Part shown: positions 4,997-5,381 of the stretch, in pieces | Position numbering within the stretch: the first letter of the stretch is position 1 | Layout of the letters: each line of letters begins with the position of its first letter | NCBI GenBank assembly: GCA_031259645.1 | Contig: JAIRLC010000130.1 | Span: forward strand, 1-5,381 | DNA length: 5,381 nucleotides | Source: Prevotellaceae bacterium | GTDB lineage: Bacteria; Bacteroidota; Bacteroidia; Bacteroidales; UBA932 | Reading direction: 5' to 3' | Position numbers and translations under genes: made by a program | Notes under the pieces: model-generated | Told to the model about the DNA's origin: nothing | Seen by the model: the letters and a program-made list of their open reading frames with translations, nothing else | Databases searched by the model: none

Positions 4997-5381
4997 CGTG
5001 TGGCTTGACCCCTACAAGCACGTGATTGTGCGGCGTCACGAACAGGCGCTGATTAGAGAACGCGAATTGCGTGAAAGTCATGCTTCGTTGGCCGATACAG
5101 CTAACGGGTACTTATATTATGGCCTGCACCACACCAACGCGGGCTGGACCTTTCGCGAATGGGTGCCGGGCGCTTCCGCCGTTTATTTCCTTGGCGAATG
5201 TAACGGTTGGTATAAATCACCTGCGTATGCACTTCAGCCCACAGATAACGGCAATTGGGAAATCAACTTTCCTCCCGAAACACTGGAGCATGGCATGTGT
5301 TACAAATTGCTGGTGGAGTGGAAGGGAGGCAGCGGCCTGCGCCTTCCTGCCTATACCACACGCGCCGTACAGGACGCACAC
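4968..5381 (+). CDS. glgB: 1,4-alpha-glucan (glycogen) branching enzyme, N-terminal 138 residues (3' end missing)
   Basis: The frame starts at ATG 4968 and stays open to the last base. Seen: an N-terminal helical section 'VWLDPYKHVIVRRHEQAL' (11-28), then a CBM48-type beta-sandwich with 'GYLYYGLH' (47-54), 'WTFREWVPGASAVYFLGECNGW' spanning 60-81, and 'RLPAYTTRAVQD' (125-136). This arrangement is that of the eukaryote-like branching enzymes found in Bacteroidota (full length usually 650-700 residues). The GH13 catalytic barrel lies beyond the window. Known role: makes alpha-1,6 branches in glycogen by moving an alpha-1,4 chain segment. The start overlaps the nucleotidyltransferase stop by 8 bases, which suggests translational coupling. 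The start choice is supported by the duplicated copy of the same codons at 4615, which preserves the ATG and the five bases before it. Confidence 0.9.
   Translation, partial: MTELKLWKNDVWLDPYKHVIVRRHEQALIRERELRESHASLADTANGYLYYGLHHTNAGWTFREWVPGASAVYFLGECNGWYKSPAYALQPTDNGNWEINFPPETLEHGMCYKLLVEWKGGSGLRLPAYTTRAVQDAH

Noticed and set aside
4640..5381. MntA-HepT toxin-antitoxin pair
   Set aside because: The gene after the MNT is a glycogen branching enzyme and the gene before it is a transporter; no HEPN domain with its RX4-6H motif is encoded in the window.

Overview
The window looks like chromosomal DNA from a Bacteroidota bacterium, most likely of the order Bacteroidales. The signs are two exact TAnnTTTG -7 promoter boxes, A-rich leaders without a Shine-Dalgarno sequence, a DUF5074/YncE-type surface beta-propeller, an 'MGERFGYY' peptide transporter of the kind I associate with this phylum, and a branching enzyme of the eukaryote-like type. 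I cannot name a genus. There are no tRNAs, rRNAs, CRISPR arrays or insertion sequences, and no gap over 300 bases without a gene.

Layout. Bases 1-1011 (+) hold the 3' part of a beta-propeller gene whose start lies upstream of the window. It converges with a two-gene minus-strand unit: a LpxL/HtrB-like lipid acyltransferase (1654-2526) followed by a membrane-anchored OmpH/Skp-like periplasmic chaperone (1023-1640), both envelope-biogenesis functions. A 90-base AT-rich divergent promoter region (2527-2616) separates this unit from a plus-strand unit: a POT-family peptide transporter (2617-4602), a minimal nucleotidyltransferase (4640-4975), and the first 138 codons of a glycogen branching enzyme glgB (4968 to the window end).

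The most notable structure is at the right side. A 34-base sequence at 4610-4643 recurs at 4963-4996 with one mismatch. The second copy is the true 5' end of glgB (MTELKLWKND...). The first copy is a detached duplicate of that same gene start (MNELKLWKND, then a stop after PYG-type junction residues). The nucleotidyltransferase gene sits exactly between them, taking its start codon from the end of the first copy and its stop codon from the beginning of the second. The simplest reading is that this gene was inserted into the first codons of glgB with duplication of the target, so that glgB kept an intact start and both genes became translationally coupled. No HEPN partner follows the nucleotidyltransferase, so it is not an ordinary MntA-HepT pair.

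Secondary points are a 7-base tandem repeat spanning the acyltransferase stop codon, and an unusual POT transporter with an altered ExxERFxYY motif, a large extracytoplasmic insert and an apparent extra pair of membrane helices.
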